Source: Kineosporia succinea (GTDB taxonomy: Bacteria; Actinomycetota; Actinomycetes; Actinomycetales; Kineosporiaceae). Taken from it: DNA of 64,000 nucleotides. The stretch spans positions 5,205,241-5,269,240 of the forward strand of contig NZ_JAUSQZ010000001.1 of assembly GCF_030811555.1 (NCBI RefSeq), given 5' to 3'. Each line of letters opens with the position of its first letter. Position 1 is the stretch's first letter. The notes beneath the pieces were generated by a model, which was given only the letters and a program-made list of their open reading frames with translations, searched no databases and was not told the origin of the DNA. Shown here piece after piece: positions 44,087 through 52,585 of this stretch. Position numbers and translations under genes: made by a program.

Positions 44087-44992
44087 GTGAGCACGACGCA
44101 GACCCCCGGATCCGATCCGAGCGCCGTGGGACGCGGACGATCGCCGGGCGCAGTCCCGGCCGCCGTTCCCCGGCGAACCGGACGGACCCGGCGTCCCCCG
44201 GTCGTCCCGAACCAGCACGGCGCCTGGGGATTCCTCGCCCTGCCCCTGGTGCTGGGGGGCGCCGCCTCGGACTGGTCGTGGTGGGTGCTCCTGCTGACGG
44301 TCGCGTGGGTGGCGGCCTATCCGAGCAGCTGGGCGGTGACCGGTCTGCTGACAGCGCGCCGTCCCGCGAGATTCCGCCGCGCGGCCCTCATCTGGATCCC
44401 GCTCTGCCTCGTCGCCGGAGTACCGCTGCTGCTGACGCACCTGTGGCTGAGCTGGGTGCTGCTCGCCTACCTGCTCCTGTTCCTGGTCAATCTCCAGCAG
44501 GCCCGGGCCCGGCGGGAGCGTTCGGTGTTCAACGACCTCGTGCTCATCGGCGAGTGCGTGCTGCTGGTCCCGGTCGTGGCCGGCCTGGCCGCCTCGTCCC
44601 CGGCCGCCTCGTCCCCGGCCGCCTCGTCCCTGGTCGCCTCGTCCCCGGCGGACCTGCCCCTCGACGCCATGACCACCGCCCCCGTCATCACTGCCCTGAT
44701 CGCCTGCGCCCTGACCCTGATCGGCAGCACCCTGCACGTGAAATCCCTGATCCGGGAACGCAACAACCCCACCTTCACCCGTCTCTCCCAGGCGTTCGCC
44801 GTGGCTTGCGTCCCGCTCATGGCCGTGACCACTCTGGTGACCGATCAGCCTTTGCTGCTGACGGTCCCGTTCGTGCTGATCGCGGTGAGGGCGTGGCTGT
44901 GGCACGACCCCGCGCTGCGTCCGTCGCTCATCGGGATGGGCGAACTGGCCGGATTCCTGGTGGTGGCGGGCACGTCGCTGGTCGTGATCTGA
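44087..44992 (+). CDS. YwiC-like membrane protein
   Basis: Integral membrane protein of 301 residues with about eight hydrophobic segments. The VVPNQHGAWGFLALPLVLGG block near the N terminus is the signature of the YwiC-like family, whose role is unknown. A repeated PAASSPAASSLVASSPA loop comes from 15-bp units at about 44590-44650. GTG at 44087 is preferred (AGGGTGG before it); GTG at 44006 is an alternative. The start diverges from the Nudix gene. Confidence 0.82.
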   Translation: MSTTQTPGSDPSAVGRGRSPGAVPAAVPRRTGRTRRPPVVPNQHGAWGFLALPLVLGGAASDWSWWVLLLTVAWVAAYPSSWAVTGLLTARRPARFRRAALIWIPLCLVAGVPLLLTHLWLSWVLLAYLLLFLVNLQQARARRERSVFNDLVLIGECVLLVPVVAGLAASSPAASSPAASSLVASSPADLPLDAMTTAPVITALIACALTLIGSTLHVKSLIRERNNPTFTRLSQAFAVACVPLMAVTTLVTDQPLLLTVPFVLIAVRAWLWHDPALRPSLIGMGELAGFLVVAGTSLVVI

Positions 44993-45070
44993 CTCGGCGT
45001 CCCGGGTGGGCCGTCGAGGCGTCCGGGCACTCGCGGCAGTGCTGCTTCAGGCGGTGGCGCGGGGGCTCAG

Positions 45071-45176
45071 CCTGGTGGGTTCAACCTGGTGGGTTCAACC
45101 TGGTGGGTTCAACCCGGTGGGTTCAACCTGGTGGGTTCAACCTGGTGGGTTCAACCTGGCGGGCTCAACCTGGTGG
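45071..45176. repeat. 14-bp tandem repeat, about 7.5 copies
   Basis: CCTGGTGGGTTCAA starts at 45071 and repeats every 14 bases to about 45176, with single changes in the fourth and seventh copies. It ends nine bases before the palindromic element. Confidence 0.93.
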
Positions 45177-45184
45177 GCAACCGC

Positions 45185-45228
45185 AACTCTGATGCTTTCG
45201 ATTATCGATTATCGAAAGCATCAGAGTT
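45185..45228. repeat. 44-bp palindromic element, copy 2
   Basis: Eighteen-base arms (45185-45202 and 45211-45228) pair perfectly around an eight-base centre TATCGATT. The central 26 bases match copy 1 (27136-27171) with one change, while the outer arms AACTCTGAT/ATCAGAGTT differ and yet remain complementary. It starts with AA and ends with TTT, so it could act as a terminator for both convergent genes. Confidence 0.9.
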
Positions 45229-45394
45229 TCGCGCGCCCCGATGAAAGCGGCACCTCGTGTCCAGAACGTGTGCCCAGATCCAGCGCGACCCGGGCCGATT
45301 GAGGCGCTTGCGCCGTGGCCGTGAGCACGCCGATCACCGCGGGCAGCCCAGCCTCGAGCTGACCTGCTCACCGGGGCGGTCCGACCTGAGCCGG

Positions 45395-45640
45395 GTTGCT
45401 CAGCATGGCGGCTCGAGCGCGGGCCGACTCACTGTCCAGGGTGGCGCGGCCTCGGGGCGACTCACTTTCCGGGGTGGGGCGGCTCGCTCATCAGGGTGGT
45501 GCCCCCTCGGGCCGGGTCGGTCAGGGTGGTGCTGGGTCGGGTGGGGTCGGTCAGGGTGGTGCTGCCTCGGGCGGGGGCGGTCAGGGTGGTGCTGCCTCGG
45601 GCCGGATCGGTGACCGCGACGCTGTCTCGGGCGGGCACAC
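45395..45640. repeat. 30-bp imperfect tandem repeat array
   Basis: The anchor TCAGGGTGGTG recurs at 45491, 45521, 45551 and 45581, a step of 30 bases. Weaker copies (TCACTGTCCAGGGTGG, TCACTTTCCGGGGTGG) extend left to about 45395 and right into the end of the LLM gene. There are no unique spacers. Confidence 0.85.
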
Positions 45641-46468
45641 TCAGCGCGGTGGTCCTGCCTCGATTCGGGTCATGACCTCGCGCATCTTCTCCTCGCCGTG
45701 CTGGTCACCGCCCCAGCGCGACTCCAGCCACCAGGTGGCGCCGGCCTCGACCCACGGAGTGACCATCGCGAGTGCGGCGGACCTGTCGTCTGCCGGCGTC
45801 TGGCCCTCGTGCACCACATCGAGCCCGGTGCGCCCGCGTTCGGCCAGCCAGGCGACGAGCTCACGCAGATCGGAGGGAGTGGCCTCGCGGCCTTCGCCCA
45901 GGTGGTACTCCGGGATCACGCCGTCACAGCGCAGGATGCGGTTCATCGACTTGGGGCGGGGCCAGGCCCCCACCGTCCAGATCGGGATCGGGTTCTGCGT
46001 CGTTTTCAGGCCGCCCGTGACCACCTCGGCCGCACCCGTCTGGATCCGGTAGTGCTCGCCCTCGTAGACGTTGTCGCCCCGCCAGAGTGCCCGCATCAGG
46101 TCGATGCCCTCGTCGAGCATCGCCGCGCGCTGCCTCCGGTCGGTGACCTCGCCGCTCGCACTCGGCAGGGCCGGATCGATCGCCCCGAGGCCGAGCCCCA
46201 CGACCGCCCGGCCGCCGGACAGGTCGTCGAGCGTGGCCACCTGCGACGCGAGCTTCCAGGGCCGGCGCCACGGCAGCGGCGTGAGCATCGTGCCGAGCCG
46301 GATGCGTGACGTGGACGCAGCGACGGCACTGAGCAGGCCCCAGGCATCGACACCGTACGCCGCCTCCCAGACGAAGATGCCGTCCCACCCGGCCTGCTCG
46401 GCCAGGACCGCCTGCTCGAGCTGCTGGCTCGCGGAGCCACCCGGAAGAATGAACCCGTAGCTGGTCAT
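45641..46468 (-). CDS. LLM-class flavin-dependent oxidoreductase
   Basis: A 275-residue luciferase-like protein. YGFILPGGSASQQLEQAVLA, IRLGTMLTPLPWRRPWKLAS, LDDLSGGRAVVGLGLG and PIWTVGAWPRP are typical of the coenzyme F420- or FMN-linked LLM group. ATG at 46468 is preferred to the TTG three codons upstream. Its 3' end runs into the 30-bp array and the last residues (RIEAGPPR) come from it. Substrate unknown. Confidence 0.9.
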   Translation of the reverse strand: MTSYGFILPGGSASQQLEQAVLAEQAGWDGIFVWEAAYGVDAWGLLSAVAASTSRIRLGTMLTPLPWRRPWKLASQVATLDDLSGGRAVVGLGLGAIDPALPSASGEVTDRRQRAAMLDEGIDLMRALWRGDNVYEGEHYRIQTGAAEVVTGGLKTTQNPIPIWTVGAWPRPKSMNRILRCDGVIPEYHLGEGREATPSDLRELVAWLAERGRTGLDVVHEGQTPADDRSAALAMVTPWVEAGATWWLESRWGGDQHGEEKMREVMTRIEAGPPR

Positions 46469-46584
46469 GTCCAACACCTACCAGCGACCACCGACAGTCT
46501 TGGGAACGAGCCGCTCACCGTGATGGGATGGTCCGGCCGCCGTCCGGAAACCGGGTGGTTCCTACGTCGTCCCGAGGTGCACCG

Positions 46585-46968
46585 ATGAGCAAGCCGTCCG
46601 ACCGCTGCCCCTGCGGCTGGGGCGACCCGTACGCCGAGTGCTGCGGCCGCTACCACGGGGGTGAACCGGCCCCGACCGCCGAAGCCCTGATGCGCAGCCG
46701 CTACTCGGCGTTCGTGGTGCAGGACGGGGACTACCTCCTGCGCACCTGGGCGCCCGAGAACCGGCCCGAGGAGATGTATCTCGACGACGACATCACCTGG
46801 CTCCGGCTGGTCGTGCTCGACCGCACGGCCGGTGGCCCGTTCGACACCGAGGGCACCGTCGAGTTCGAGGCCCACTACCGGCACCAGGGCGTGCGCGAGG
46901 TCCAGCGGGAGGACTCGTATTTCCGCCGTGAGCAGGGGCAATGGGTTTATGTCGCACCCCGCGTCTAG
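46585..46968 (+). CDS. YchJ family protein (SEC-C motif)
   Basis: Protein of 127 residues. The N-terminal zinc-binding CPCGWGDPYAECCGRYH is a SEC-C motif, followed by the YchJ core PTAEALMRSRYSAFVVQDGD and FEAHYRHQGV. Members of UPF0225 often have a second SEC-C at the C-terminus, which is absent here as in many actinobacterial copies. ATG at 46585 follows GAGGTG. Function unknown. The next gene starts 40 bases later in the same direction. Confidence 0.9.
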   Translation: MSKPSDRCPCGWGDPYAECCGRYHGGEPAPTAEALMRSRYSAFVVQDGDYLLRTWAPENRPEEMYLDDDITWLRLVVLDRTAGGPFDTEGTVEFEAHYRHQGVREVQREDSYFRREQGQWVYVAPRV

Positions 46969-47007
46969 GGTTCGTCGCACGTAGACAGACGACCCTCGGG
47001 AGCGACC

Positions 47008-47706
47008 GTGCCGATCACCGACCTCGACCCCGCGCTGCGTTCCGTCCAGGCCACCTACGACCAGGTCGCCGTCGACTACACCGACCTCCTGCGTGATCAC
47101 CTGGCCACGAGCTGGACCGACCAGGCGATGCTGAAGCTGTTCGCCGATCTCGTCCTTCACCCCGATGAGGGGCACGATGGCGGACGCGTCGGTACGGTCG
47201 CCGACATCGGTTGCGGTCCGGGGCGGATCACCGGGCACCTGGCCGCGCTGGGGCTCGACGTGTTCGGCATCGACCTGTCACCGGGCATGATCGAGGTGGC
47301 CCGCCGCGAGCACCCCGACCTTCGGTTCGAGGTCGGCACCATGACCGCACTCGACCTGCCCACCTCCTCGCTGGCCGGGGCTCTCGGCTGGTACTCGCTC
47401 ATCCACCTGCCCGATCACCTGATCCCGGTCGCGCTCGCCGAGTACCGCCGCGTGATCGTGCCCGGCGGCCATCTCCTGCTCGCGTTCCAGGAGGGCGAGC
47501 AGGTGCGGCACATCGCCGCCGCCTACGGTCACGAGATCTCGCTCGATCTGCACCGCCGCCGCATCGCCGACTACGAACCCTGGCTGCGGAAAGCGGGTTT
47601 CACGATCTTCAGCAGCATGGTCGTGGCTCCGGGCGATCGTGAGAAAGAGCCTCAGGCCTACCTGATCGCCAGGGCCGAACCGAAAGACGGCCCCGTGGCC
47701 GCCTGA
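47008..47706 (+). CDS. Class I SAM-dependent methyltransferase
   Basis: Protein of 232 residues with the SAM-binding VADIGCGPGRITGHLAALGL, the acidic loop GIDLSPGMIEVARREHP and the post-II segment GWYSLIHLPD. It is a small-molecule type methyltransferase; the substrate cannot be read. GTG at 47008 is preceded by CGGGAG. A 16-bp tandem array follows 30 bases after the stop. Confidence 0.9.
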   Translation: MPITDLDPALRSVQATYDQVAVDYTDLLRDHLATSWTDQAMLKLFADLVLHPDEGHDGGRVGTVADIGCGPGRITGHLAALGLDVFGIDLSPGMIEVARREHPDLRFEVGTMTALDLPTSSLAGALGWYSLIHLPDHLIPVALAEYRRVIVPGGHLLLAFQEGEQVRHIAAAYGHEISLDLHRRRIADYEPWLRKAGFTIFSSMVVAPGDREKEPQAYLIARAEPKDGPVAA

Positions 47707-47736
47707 GCCGGCCACGGGGCGGCCCGCCGCAGGCGA

Positions 47737-47923
47737 GGCCGGGAGGTGAGTGGGCCGGGAGGTGAGTGGGCCGGGAGGTGAGTGGGCCGGGAGGTGAGTG
47801 GGCCGGGAGGTGAGTGGGCCGGGAGGTGAGTGGGCCGGGAGGTGAGTGGGCCGGGAGGTGAGTGGGCCGGGAGGTGAGTGGGCCGGGAGGTGAGTGGGCC
47901 GGGAGGTGAGTGGGCCGGGAGGT
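47737..47923. repeat. 16-bp tandem repeat, about 11.7 copies
   Basis: GGGCCGGGAGGTGAGT repeats without change from 47737 to 47923. It fills the gap between the convergent methyltransferase and tautomerase genes and ends five bases before the tautomerase stop. The perfect identity points to recent expansion. Confidence 0.96.
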
Positions 47924-47928
47924 TCGGG

Positions 47929-48312
47929 TCAGTAGTCGATGACGCCGCCGCTCCCGCTGCGTCCCGGTGGGGTTGCGACCAACTCGACGGACACGCCGGG
48001 GCGGACGTCAGGACCGAAGACGGCCACCACCGCGTCCGTGATCGAAGCGACCAGGGCAGAAGCGTGTTCGGCGCCCTCGGGGCCGGTCAGCGCACCCTCG
48101 CGGATGCCGAAGGTGACGGCCGGCGCGGCCGTCGGCACGGGCACACCTCCCACACCCCAACGGCCCGGTGGCACTCCCTCGAGGTGCACCACGGCCAGGG
48201 GACGGGCCCAGTCGCCGTACACCTTCACCACGGCGTCGGTCAGGGCGGCGATGAGCTCCGGCTCCCGGCCGGCCAGCTGGGGCTCGAGGACGCGGGCGGT
48301 TAAGTGGGGCAC
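47929..48312 (-). CDS. Tautomerase family protein, duplicated domain
   Basis: Protein of 127 residues made of two 4-oxalocrotonate tautomerase-like units. The GTG at 48312 is followed directly by proline (VPHLTARVLEP), so after removal of the initiator the catalytic Pro1 is exposed; GAGAGG precedes the start. The first unit holds LIAALTDAVVKVYGD and PPGRWGVGG, the second ALVASITDAVVAVFGPD and PPGRSGSGG. The second has no terminal proline. Such fused forms resemble the MSF/cis-CaaD type; substrate unknown. Confidence 0.85.
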   Translation of the reverse strand: MPHLTARVLEPQLAGREPELIAALTDAVVKVYGDWARPLAVVHLEGVPPGRWGVGGVPVPTAAPAVTFGIREGALTGPEGAEHASALVASITDAVVAVFGPDVRPGVSVELVATPPGRSGSGGVIDY

Positions 48313-48502
48313 GGTGGCACCTCTCGTCGTGGTTCCGGGGCGGCTCCAAATAGCTTTGACAGCAAACATAACTCGGAAGAGGGCGGCGCGCGTGAACATT
48401 TCCGGTACGCGCGGCGACGATCACCGTGTCGGGGTGGCTGCGGGGAGGGGAACGGGGATGCCGGAGGTAGCGTCGGCTTCTTCATGGATTGAGGGGAATG
48501 AC

Positions 48503-49504
48503 ATGCTCGACGACACGACCGGGGACATCGCCGGGAGCCCGACCGCATCGCGGGCTCGTACGGTGCTGATCGACTGCGACCCGGGGCACGACGACGCGAT
48601 CGCCCTGCTGCTGGCCCACGGCAGCCCGGCGATCGACCTGGTCGGCGTCAGCACGGTCGCGGGCAACCAGACCCTGGCCAAGATCACGCGCAACGCGCAG
48701 TCGATCGCCGCAGCCGGCGGGTTCAGCCACGTCCCGATCGCCGCCGGCGCCACCCGCGGCCTGGTCACCGCACCGTTCGTCGCCGCCGACATCCACGGCG
48801 AGAGCGGGCTCGACGGACCGCACCTGCCCGAGCCCGTCGCGCCCCTCGACCCGCGCCACGGCGTCCAGCTCATCATCGACACCGTCATGACCCGCCCCGC
48901 CGGCACCGTCACCATCATCGCCACCGGGCCGCTGACGAATCTCGCGCTCGCCGCCCGCCTGGAGCCCCGCATCGTGGAGCGCGTGCGCGAGGTGGTCTTC
49001 ATGGGCGGCGCGATCCAGGGCGGAAACCTCACGCCGACAGCCGAGTTCAACATTGCCGTCGACCCGGAGGCCGCCCATGTCGTCGTCCACGAGAACTGGG
49101 AGGTCACGATGATCGGCCTCGATGTCACCCACCTCGCGCTCGCCACCACGCAGGTGCGCGGCCACCTCGACGCGGTCGGCACCACCCCGGCCCGCATCGT
49201 GGGCGAGATGCTCGACTTCTACGGCGCGGCCTACGTCACCAGCCAGGGCTTCGCCTGCCCGCCGGTGCACGACCCGGTCGCGGTCGCCGCGATCATCGAC
49301 GCGTCCGTGCTCGAGTTCCGCCGGGCCCCGATCGACGTCTCGCTGGCCGAGGGGCCGACGCGGGGCATGACCGTCGTCGATCTGCGGAAACCGGCGCCGG
49401 AGTCGTGCCGCACCCGCGTCGCCGTCGGGCTGGACACCCATCGCTTCTGGGCGCTGGTCGTCGATGCGCTGACCCGGATCGGTGAGCCCCTTGCCGTCGG
49501 CTGA
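48503..49504 (+). CDS. Nucleoside hydrolase (IunH family)
   Basis: Enzyme of 333 residues that splits ribonucleosides into base and ribose. The calcium-binding LIDCDPGHDDAIALLLA is near residue 25; GNQTLAKITRNA, ATGPLTNLALA, FMGGAI and AEFNIAVDPEAA follow, and PPVHDPVAVA carries the catalytic-site histidine. ATG at 48503 has GAGGGGA upstream. The MarR gene starts inside its 3' end. Confidence 0.94.
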   Translation: MLDDTTGDIAGSPTASRARTVLIDCDPGHDDAIALLLAHGSPAIDLVGVSTVAGNQTLAKITRNAQSIAAAGGFSHVPIAAGATRGLVTAPFVAADIHGESGLDGPHLPEPVAPLDPRHGVQLIIDTVMTRPAGTVTIIATGPLTNLALAARLEPRIVERVREVVFMGGAIQGGNLTPTAEFNIAVDPEAAHVVVHENWEVTMIGLDVTHLALATTQVRGHLDAVGTTPARIVGEMLDFYGAAYVTSQGFACPPVHDPVAVAAIIDASVLEFRRAPIDVSLAEGPTRGMTVVDLRKPAPESCRTRVAVGLDTHRFWALVVDALTRIGEPLAVG

Positions 49505-50411
49505 GACCGTCGGCGAGGGAGGCAGCAAGGGGGCTGGCGAGCGAGTCGGTGAGGGAGGTGGCACGGGGGCTGGCGAGCGATTCGGTGAGGGAGGCAGCAC
49601 AGGGGCCGGCGAAGGGGCCGGCGAAGGGGCCGGCGAAGGGGCTGGCGGAGGGGCTGGCGGAGGGGCTGGCGGAGGGGCTGGCGGAGGGGCTGGCGGAGGG
49701 GCTGGCGGAGGGGCTGGCGGAGGGGCTGGCGGAGGGGCTGGCGGAGGGGCTGGCGGAGGGGCTGGCGACGGGGCCGGTGACGGGGCCGGTGACGGGGCCG
49801 GTGACGGGGTCGGCGAGCGAGTCGGTGAGGGGACCGGCAGGCGAGTCAGCACGCGAGCCGGCGAAGGGGCCGACGAGGGAGATGGCGAACGAGCTGGCGA
49901 GGGCAGCCGCGGGCGAGAAACGGGGAGGGGCGACGGGGAAGGCGACGGGCGGGCCGGGCTGAGCACCGACGAGGCCGTTCGCACCCTGCTCCTGCTGATG
50001 CCCCGGCTGGTCGGCCGGGCCAAGCGGCTGCCGATGCCGGAGGTGCTGCGTGACTTCGACCTGGCGCCCCGGCACCTGTCGCTGCTGGCCTACCTGCAGC
50101 ACGAGGGCCGTCTCACCGTGGGCGAGCTCTCGGAGCGGCTCGAACTCGCCCCGACCACGGTCAGCCTGATGGTCGGTGACCTGTCACGCGGCGGGCTGCT
50201 GGTGCGCGAGGAGGATCCGGACGACCGGCGGCGCCGGATCGTCGCGGTCGCGCCGCCGTACGTGCGGGCGGTCGACGACTGGCTGGCCGGCAGTGCGGAC
50301 GCGTGGGGCGCGGTGATGAGGGAGCTGTCCGCCGAGCACCGGGCCGTGGTGGTGCGCACCCTGCTCGGCTACGAGGAGGCTCTGGGACGCACCGTGCGGG
50401 ATCACGGGTGA
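49482..50411 (+). CDS. MarR-family regulator with long Gly/Ala repeat N terminus
   Basis: The last 150 residues form a MarR regulator: LLLLMPRLVGRAKRLPMPEV, winged helix LTVGELSERLELAPTTVSLM and wing REEDPDDRRRR. The only in-frame start before this domain is GTG at 49482, which overlaps the nucleoside hydrolase by 23 bases, so about 150 residues of AGEG, AGGG and AGDG units are probably translated. The DNA unit is 12 bp and keeps the frame. If translation starts elsewhere a non-standard codon would be needed. The ligand and targets are unknown; the nucleoside hydrolase may be one. Confidence 0.8.
   Translation: MSPLPSAETVGEGGSKGAGERVGEGGGTGAGERFGEGGSTGAGEGAGEGAGEGAGGGAGGGAGGGAGGGAGGGAGGGAGGGAGGGAGGGAGGGAGDGAGDGAGDGAGDGVGERVGEGTGRRVSTRAGEGADEGDGERAGEGSRGRETGRGDGEGDGRAGLSTDEAVRTLLLLMPRLVGRAKRLPMPEVLRDFDLAPRHLSLLAYLQHEGRLTVGELSERLELAPTTVSLMVGDLSRGGLLVREEDPDDRRRRIVAVAPPYVRAVDDWLAGSADAWGAVMRELSAEHRAVVVRTLLGYEEALGRTVRDHG
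49598..49812. repeat. 12-bp tandem repeat inside the MarR gene
   Basis: Units of GGGGCTGGCGGA, with GGGGCCGGCGAA variants on the left and GGGGCCGGTGAC variants on the right, run for about 17 copies. They encode AGGG, AGEG and AGDG. The central ten or so are identical. Confidence 0.93.
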
Positions 50412-50421
50412 ACGGGCCGGG

Positions 50422-50973
50422 TCAGGGCCGGGTGAGCGTCCACTCCTCGCGGGTGATTGCGTACTCCACCTCGCCGTGTTCGTGCCCGGCGATGGGCTCG
50501 TCCCAGGTCTGGTGGAACGTGCGCACATGACGCAGGCCGATCTTCGTCATCGTCGCCCTCGACCCCGCGTTCACGGCCATCGTCTCGCCGAACACACGCT
50601 GCACCCGGAGGTCCTCGAACGCGTGCCGCAGCAGTTCGGCACTGCCTTCCGACGCCAGGCCCCGACGCCAGAACCGGGGCAGCAACCGGTAGCCGATCTC
50701 CACGTCACCCTCACGCGGCGACGGTTCCAGCAGCCACCAGCCCACGAACGCACCCTCGGTGAAACCGGCCCAGAAGCCCAGCCCGGACGACGATCTGGCC
50801 ACCTGGAGCCGCCGCTGGTGAGACGTCACGATGTCCTCCCGCGGCCGCGGGCGACCGTTGAAGAGGTACCGCATGACCTGCGGGTCGGAGTCCAGTTCGA
50901 GCTCGTGGTCGAGGTGACTCTCCGCCAGCGGAACCAGGGTGAGCCGGTGCGTCCGGAGCGTGGCCTGCGTCAT
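50422..50973 (-). CDS. GNAT family N-acetyltransferase (RimJ/RimL type)
   Basis: Protein of 183 residues. LRTHRLTLVPLAESHLDHEL opens the fold, VEIGYRLLPRFWRRGLASEG contains the acetyl-CoA pyrophosphate loop (R-R-G-L-A) and VFGETMAVNAGSRATMTKIG is the usual ending. It resembles N-terminal acetyltransferases of the RimJ group, though small-molecule resistance roles are equally possible. ATG at 50973. It converges with the MarR gene with ten bases between stops. Confidence 0.9.
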   Translation of the reverse strand: MTQATLRTHRLTLVPLAESHLDHELELDSDPQVMRYLFNGRPRPREDIVTSHQRRLQVARSSSGLGFWAGFTEGAFVGWWLLEPSPREGDVEIGYRLLPRFWRRGLASEGSAELLRHAFEDLRVQRVFGETMAVNAGSRATMTKIGLRHVRTFHQTWDEPIAGHEHGEVEYAITREEWTLTRP

Positions 50974-51069
50974 GCTGGACCATGGTGCCCGAGCCGTGCG
51001 GCACCGGAGGGGAGATGGGCGGCGCAGCCGACCGGGGCGTCCACAATTCGGGCATTTTGCTATCGGGGG

Positions 51070-51930
51070 ATGGTTTTGGACTACATTGCGCCAATGGGGC
51101 ACGATGCGGACCGTTCGAAGGACCTCGACCAGAGGTACCGCGAGCTCGCCATGTCCACGTTCGTGTTCGAGACGCGACTCGCCCACCGGCTCAGCTACTT
51201 CCGGGTGTTCGCCTCGCCCCGCATCGCGGGTCTGCTGAAGCACACCGGCCAGATGCAGGCCGAGCCGGGCCGCCGTGCGCACGACACCGGCCTGCTGATG
51301 TACTCGCTGATCGACGCCGGGCTCGACTCAGAGACCGGCAGCTACGCCATCTCCCGGCTCAATGAGATGCACCGCCGCTGGCGTATCACCAACGACGACT
51401 ACACCTACGTCCTCGGCACTTTCGCGGTGATGAGTGTGCGCATGATCGTGCGCACGGGCTGGCGGCCGATCACCGAGGCGGAGAAACAGCTGGTCATCGA
51501 CTGGCACGCGGAACTCGGCGCCCGCCTGGGCATCACCGACGTGCCGGGTGACTTCGCCTCGTTCGACGCCTGGTTCACCGCCTACGAGGCCCGCATGCTG
51601 CGCCGGAGCGCGGCCGGGCAGGAACTGCTGAAGCTGGCACTCGAGGTGGTCGGGTCGCAGATCCCGCCCCGGCTGCGTCGTCCCACGATGGCTCTGGCGC
51701 CGGTGCTGATCGACGAACCGGCCCGCAGCGCTCTCGGTTTCGCCCCGCCCGGCCTGACCGCGCGGGCCACGGTGTCCGTGCTGCTCCGGTTCCGGGCCTG
51801 GCGTCGCCGCCGCAACGGCCCGCCGCCGGCGTTCTTCACGCTGGGTGCGCCCAACGGCACGTACCCCGCCGGGTGGACGATCGAGGACCTCGGCCCCCGA
51901 GACCTCAGCGGGCCCCGAAAGCGGGGCTAG
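51070..51930 (+). CDS. Oxygenase MpaB family protein (DUF2236)
   Basis: Protein of 286 residues. YTYVLGTFAVMSVRMIVRTGWRP and PGDFASFDAWFTAYEARML match the DUF2236 family, some members of which (latex clearing protein Lcp, MpaB) are heme oxygenases. The expected heme histidine is not certain. ATG at 51070 (MVLDYIAPM) or ATG at 51094 (MGHDADRSKD) are both possible. The gene diverges from the acetyltransferase. Confidence 0.78.
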   Translation: MVLDYIAPMGHDADRSKDLDQRYRELAMSTFVFETRLAHRLSYFRVFASPRIAGLLKHTGQMQAEPGRRAHDTGLLMYSLIDAGLDSETGSYAISRLNEMHRRWRITNDDYTYVLGTFAVMSVRMIVRTGWRPITEAEKQLVIDWHAELGARLGITDVPGDFASFDAWFTAYEARMLRRSAAGQELLKLALEVVGSQIPPRLRRPTMALAPVLIDEPARSALGFAPPGLTARATVSVLLRFRAWRRRRNGPPPAFFTLGAPNGTYPAGWTIEDLGPRDLSGPRKRG

Positions 51931-51959
51931 ACCGAAAGTTCAAGCCGGGCCGTAAGGTC

Positions 51960-52042
51960 GACCGGACTGGAAGCCGGACTGGAAGCCGGACCGGAAGCCG
52001 GACCGGAAGCCGGACCGGAAGCCGGACCGGAAGCCGGACCGA
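51960..52042. repeat. 12-bp tandem repeat after the MpaB-like gene
   Basis: CCGGACCGGAAG units, with two early CCGGACTGGAAG variants, repeat about six times. Related GGTCGACCGGA segments flank the array on both sides (51956 and 52047). No gene lies here. Confidence 0.9.
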
Positions 52043-52085
52043 AAAGGTCGACCGGACCGAAAACCCGGCCAGAGAGCGCCGGACG

Positions 52086-52526
52086 TCAGCCCGGCACGTG
52101 CCGTTCGAACACCTCGGCCGCCAGCCGGTCCGACTCCGGGTCCTCGCAGTCCAGTCCCGACGCGATCATGAGCCGGTAACTCTCCAGCTTGTACTGGATC
52201 ACGGCCCGGTCCTGCCGGAGCTGCTCGAGCTGCGCATCGATCGCCTCGGCCTGCCGTTCCAGCAGGTCGAGACGTCGCTCGTGCTTCTCCAGGGGCTCCG
52301 GCCCGGCCTGGATGAACTCACGCACCTCGGCCACCGGCATCCCGGTGCGCCGCAGCGCCTGCACCGTGCGCACCCAGCGCATGATCATCGGCGAGTAGCG
52401 GCGGCGCCCGTCCGGCCCGCGCTCCACGTCGGGGATCAGGCCCTCCTTCTCGTACCAGCGCAGCGCGTCCACGCTGATGCCGGTGAGCTCGGAGACCTCC
52501 CGGATACCGATCGCTGTCGTCGTCAT
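52086..52526 (-). CDS. MerR-family transcriptional regulator
   Basis: Regulator of 146 residues. IGIREVSELTGISVDALRWY and EKEGLIPDVERGPDGRRRYS form the MerR DNA-binding head, followed by a dimerisation coiled coil (LLERQAEAIDAQLEQLRQDR). The C-terminal part has one cysteine (GLDCEDPE) and no metal-binding cluster, as in aldehyde- or redox-responsive members. It probably acts at the elongated promoter at 54238-54268 in front of the alcohol dehydrogenase. Confidence 0.92.
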   Translation of the reverse strand: MTTTAIGIREVSELTGISVDALRWYEKEGLIPDVERGPDGRRRYSPMIMRWVRTVQALRRTGMPVAEVREFIQAGPEPLEKHERRLDLLERQAEAIDAQLEQLRQDRAVIQYKLESYRLMIASGLDCEDPESDRLAAEVFERHVPG

Positions 52527-52585
52527 CCGGCCACGATAAGTGTCCGGGCGGCGCCGCGCGGGCTACCGTGACCGGGACGAGGCCC

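Larger units (their letters stand above)
44993..45640. other. Non-coding repeat region between convergent genes
   Basis: No gene is supported in these 648 bases. The order is a 14-bp array (45071-45176), the palindromic element (45185-45228), about 160 bases of mixed sequence and a 30-bp array (45395-45640) that reaches the end of the LLM gene. The plan copies that of 26635-27981. Confidence 0.8.

Noticed and set aside
45395-45640. 30-bp repeats considered as a CRISPR array
   Set aside because: Copies are directly adjacent without unique spacers, they are imperfect, and no cas gene is present.
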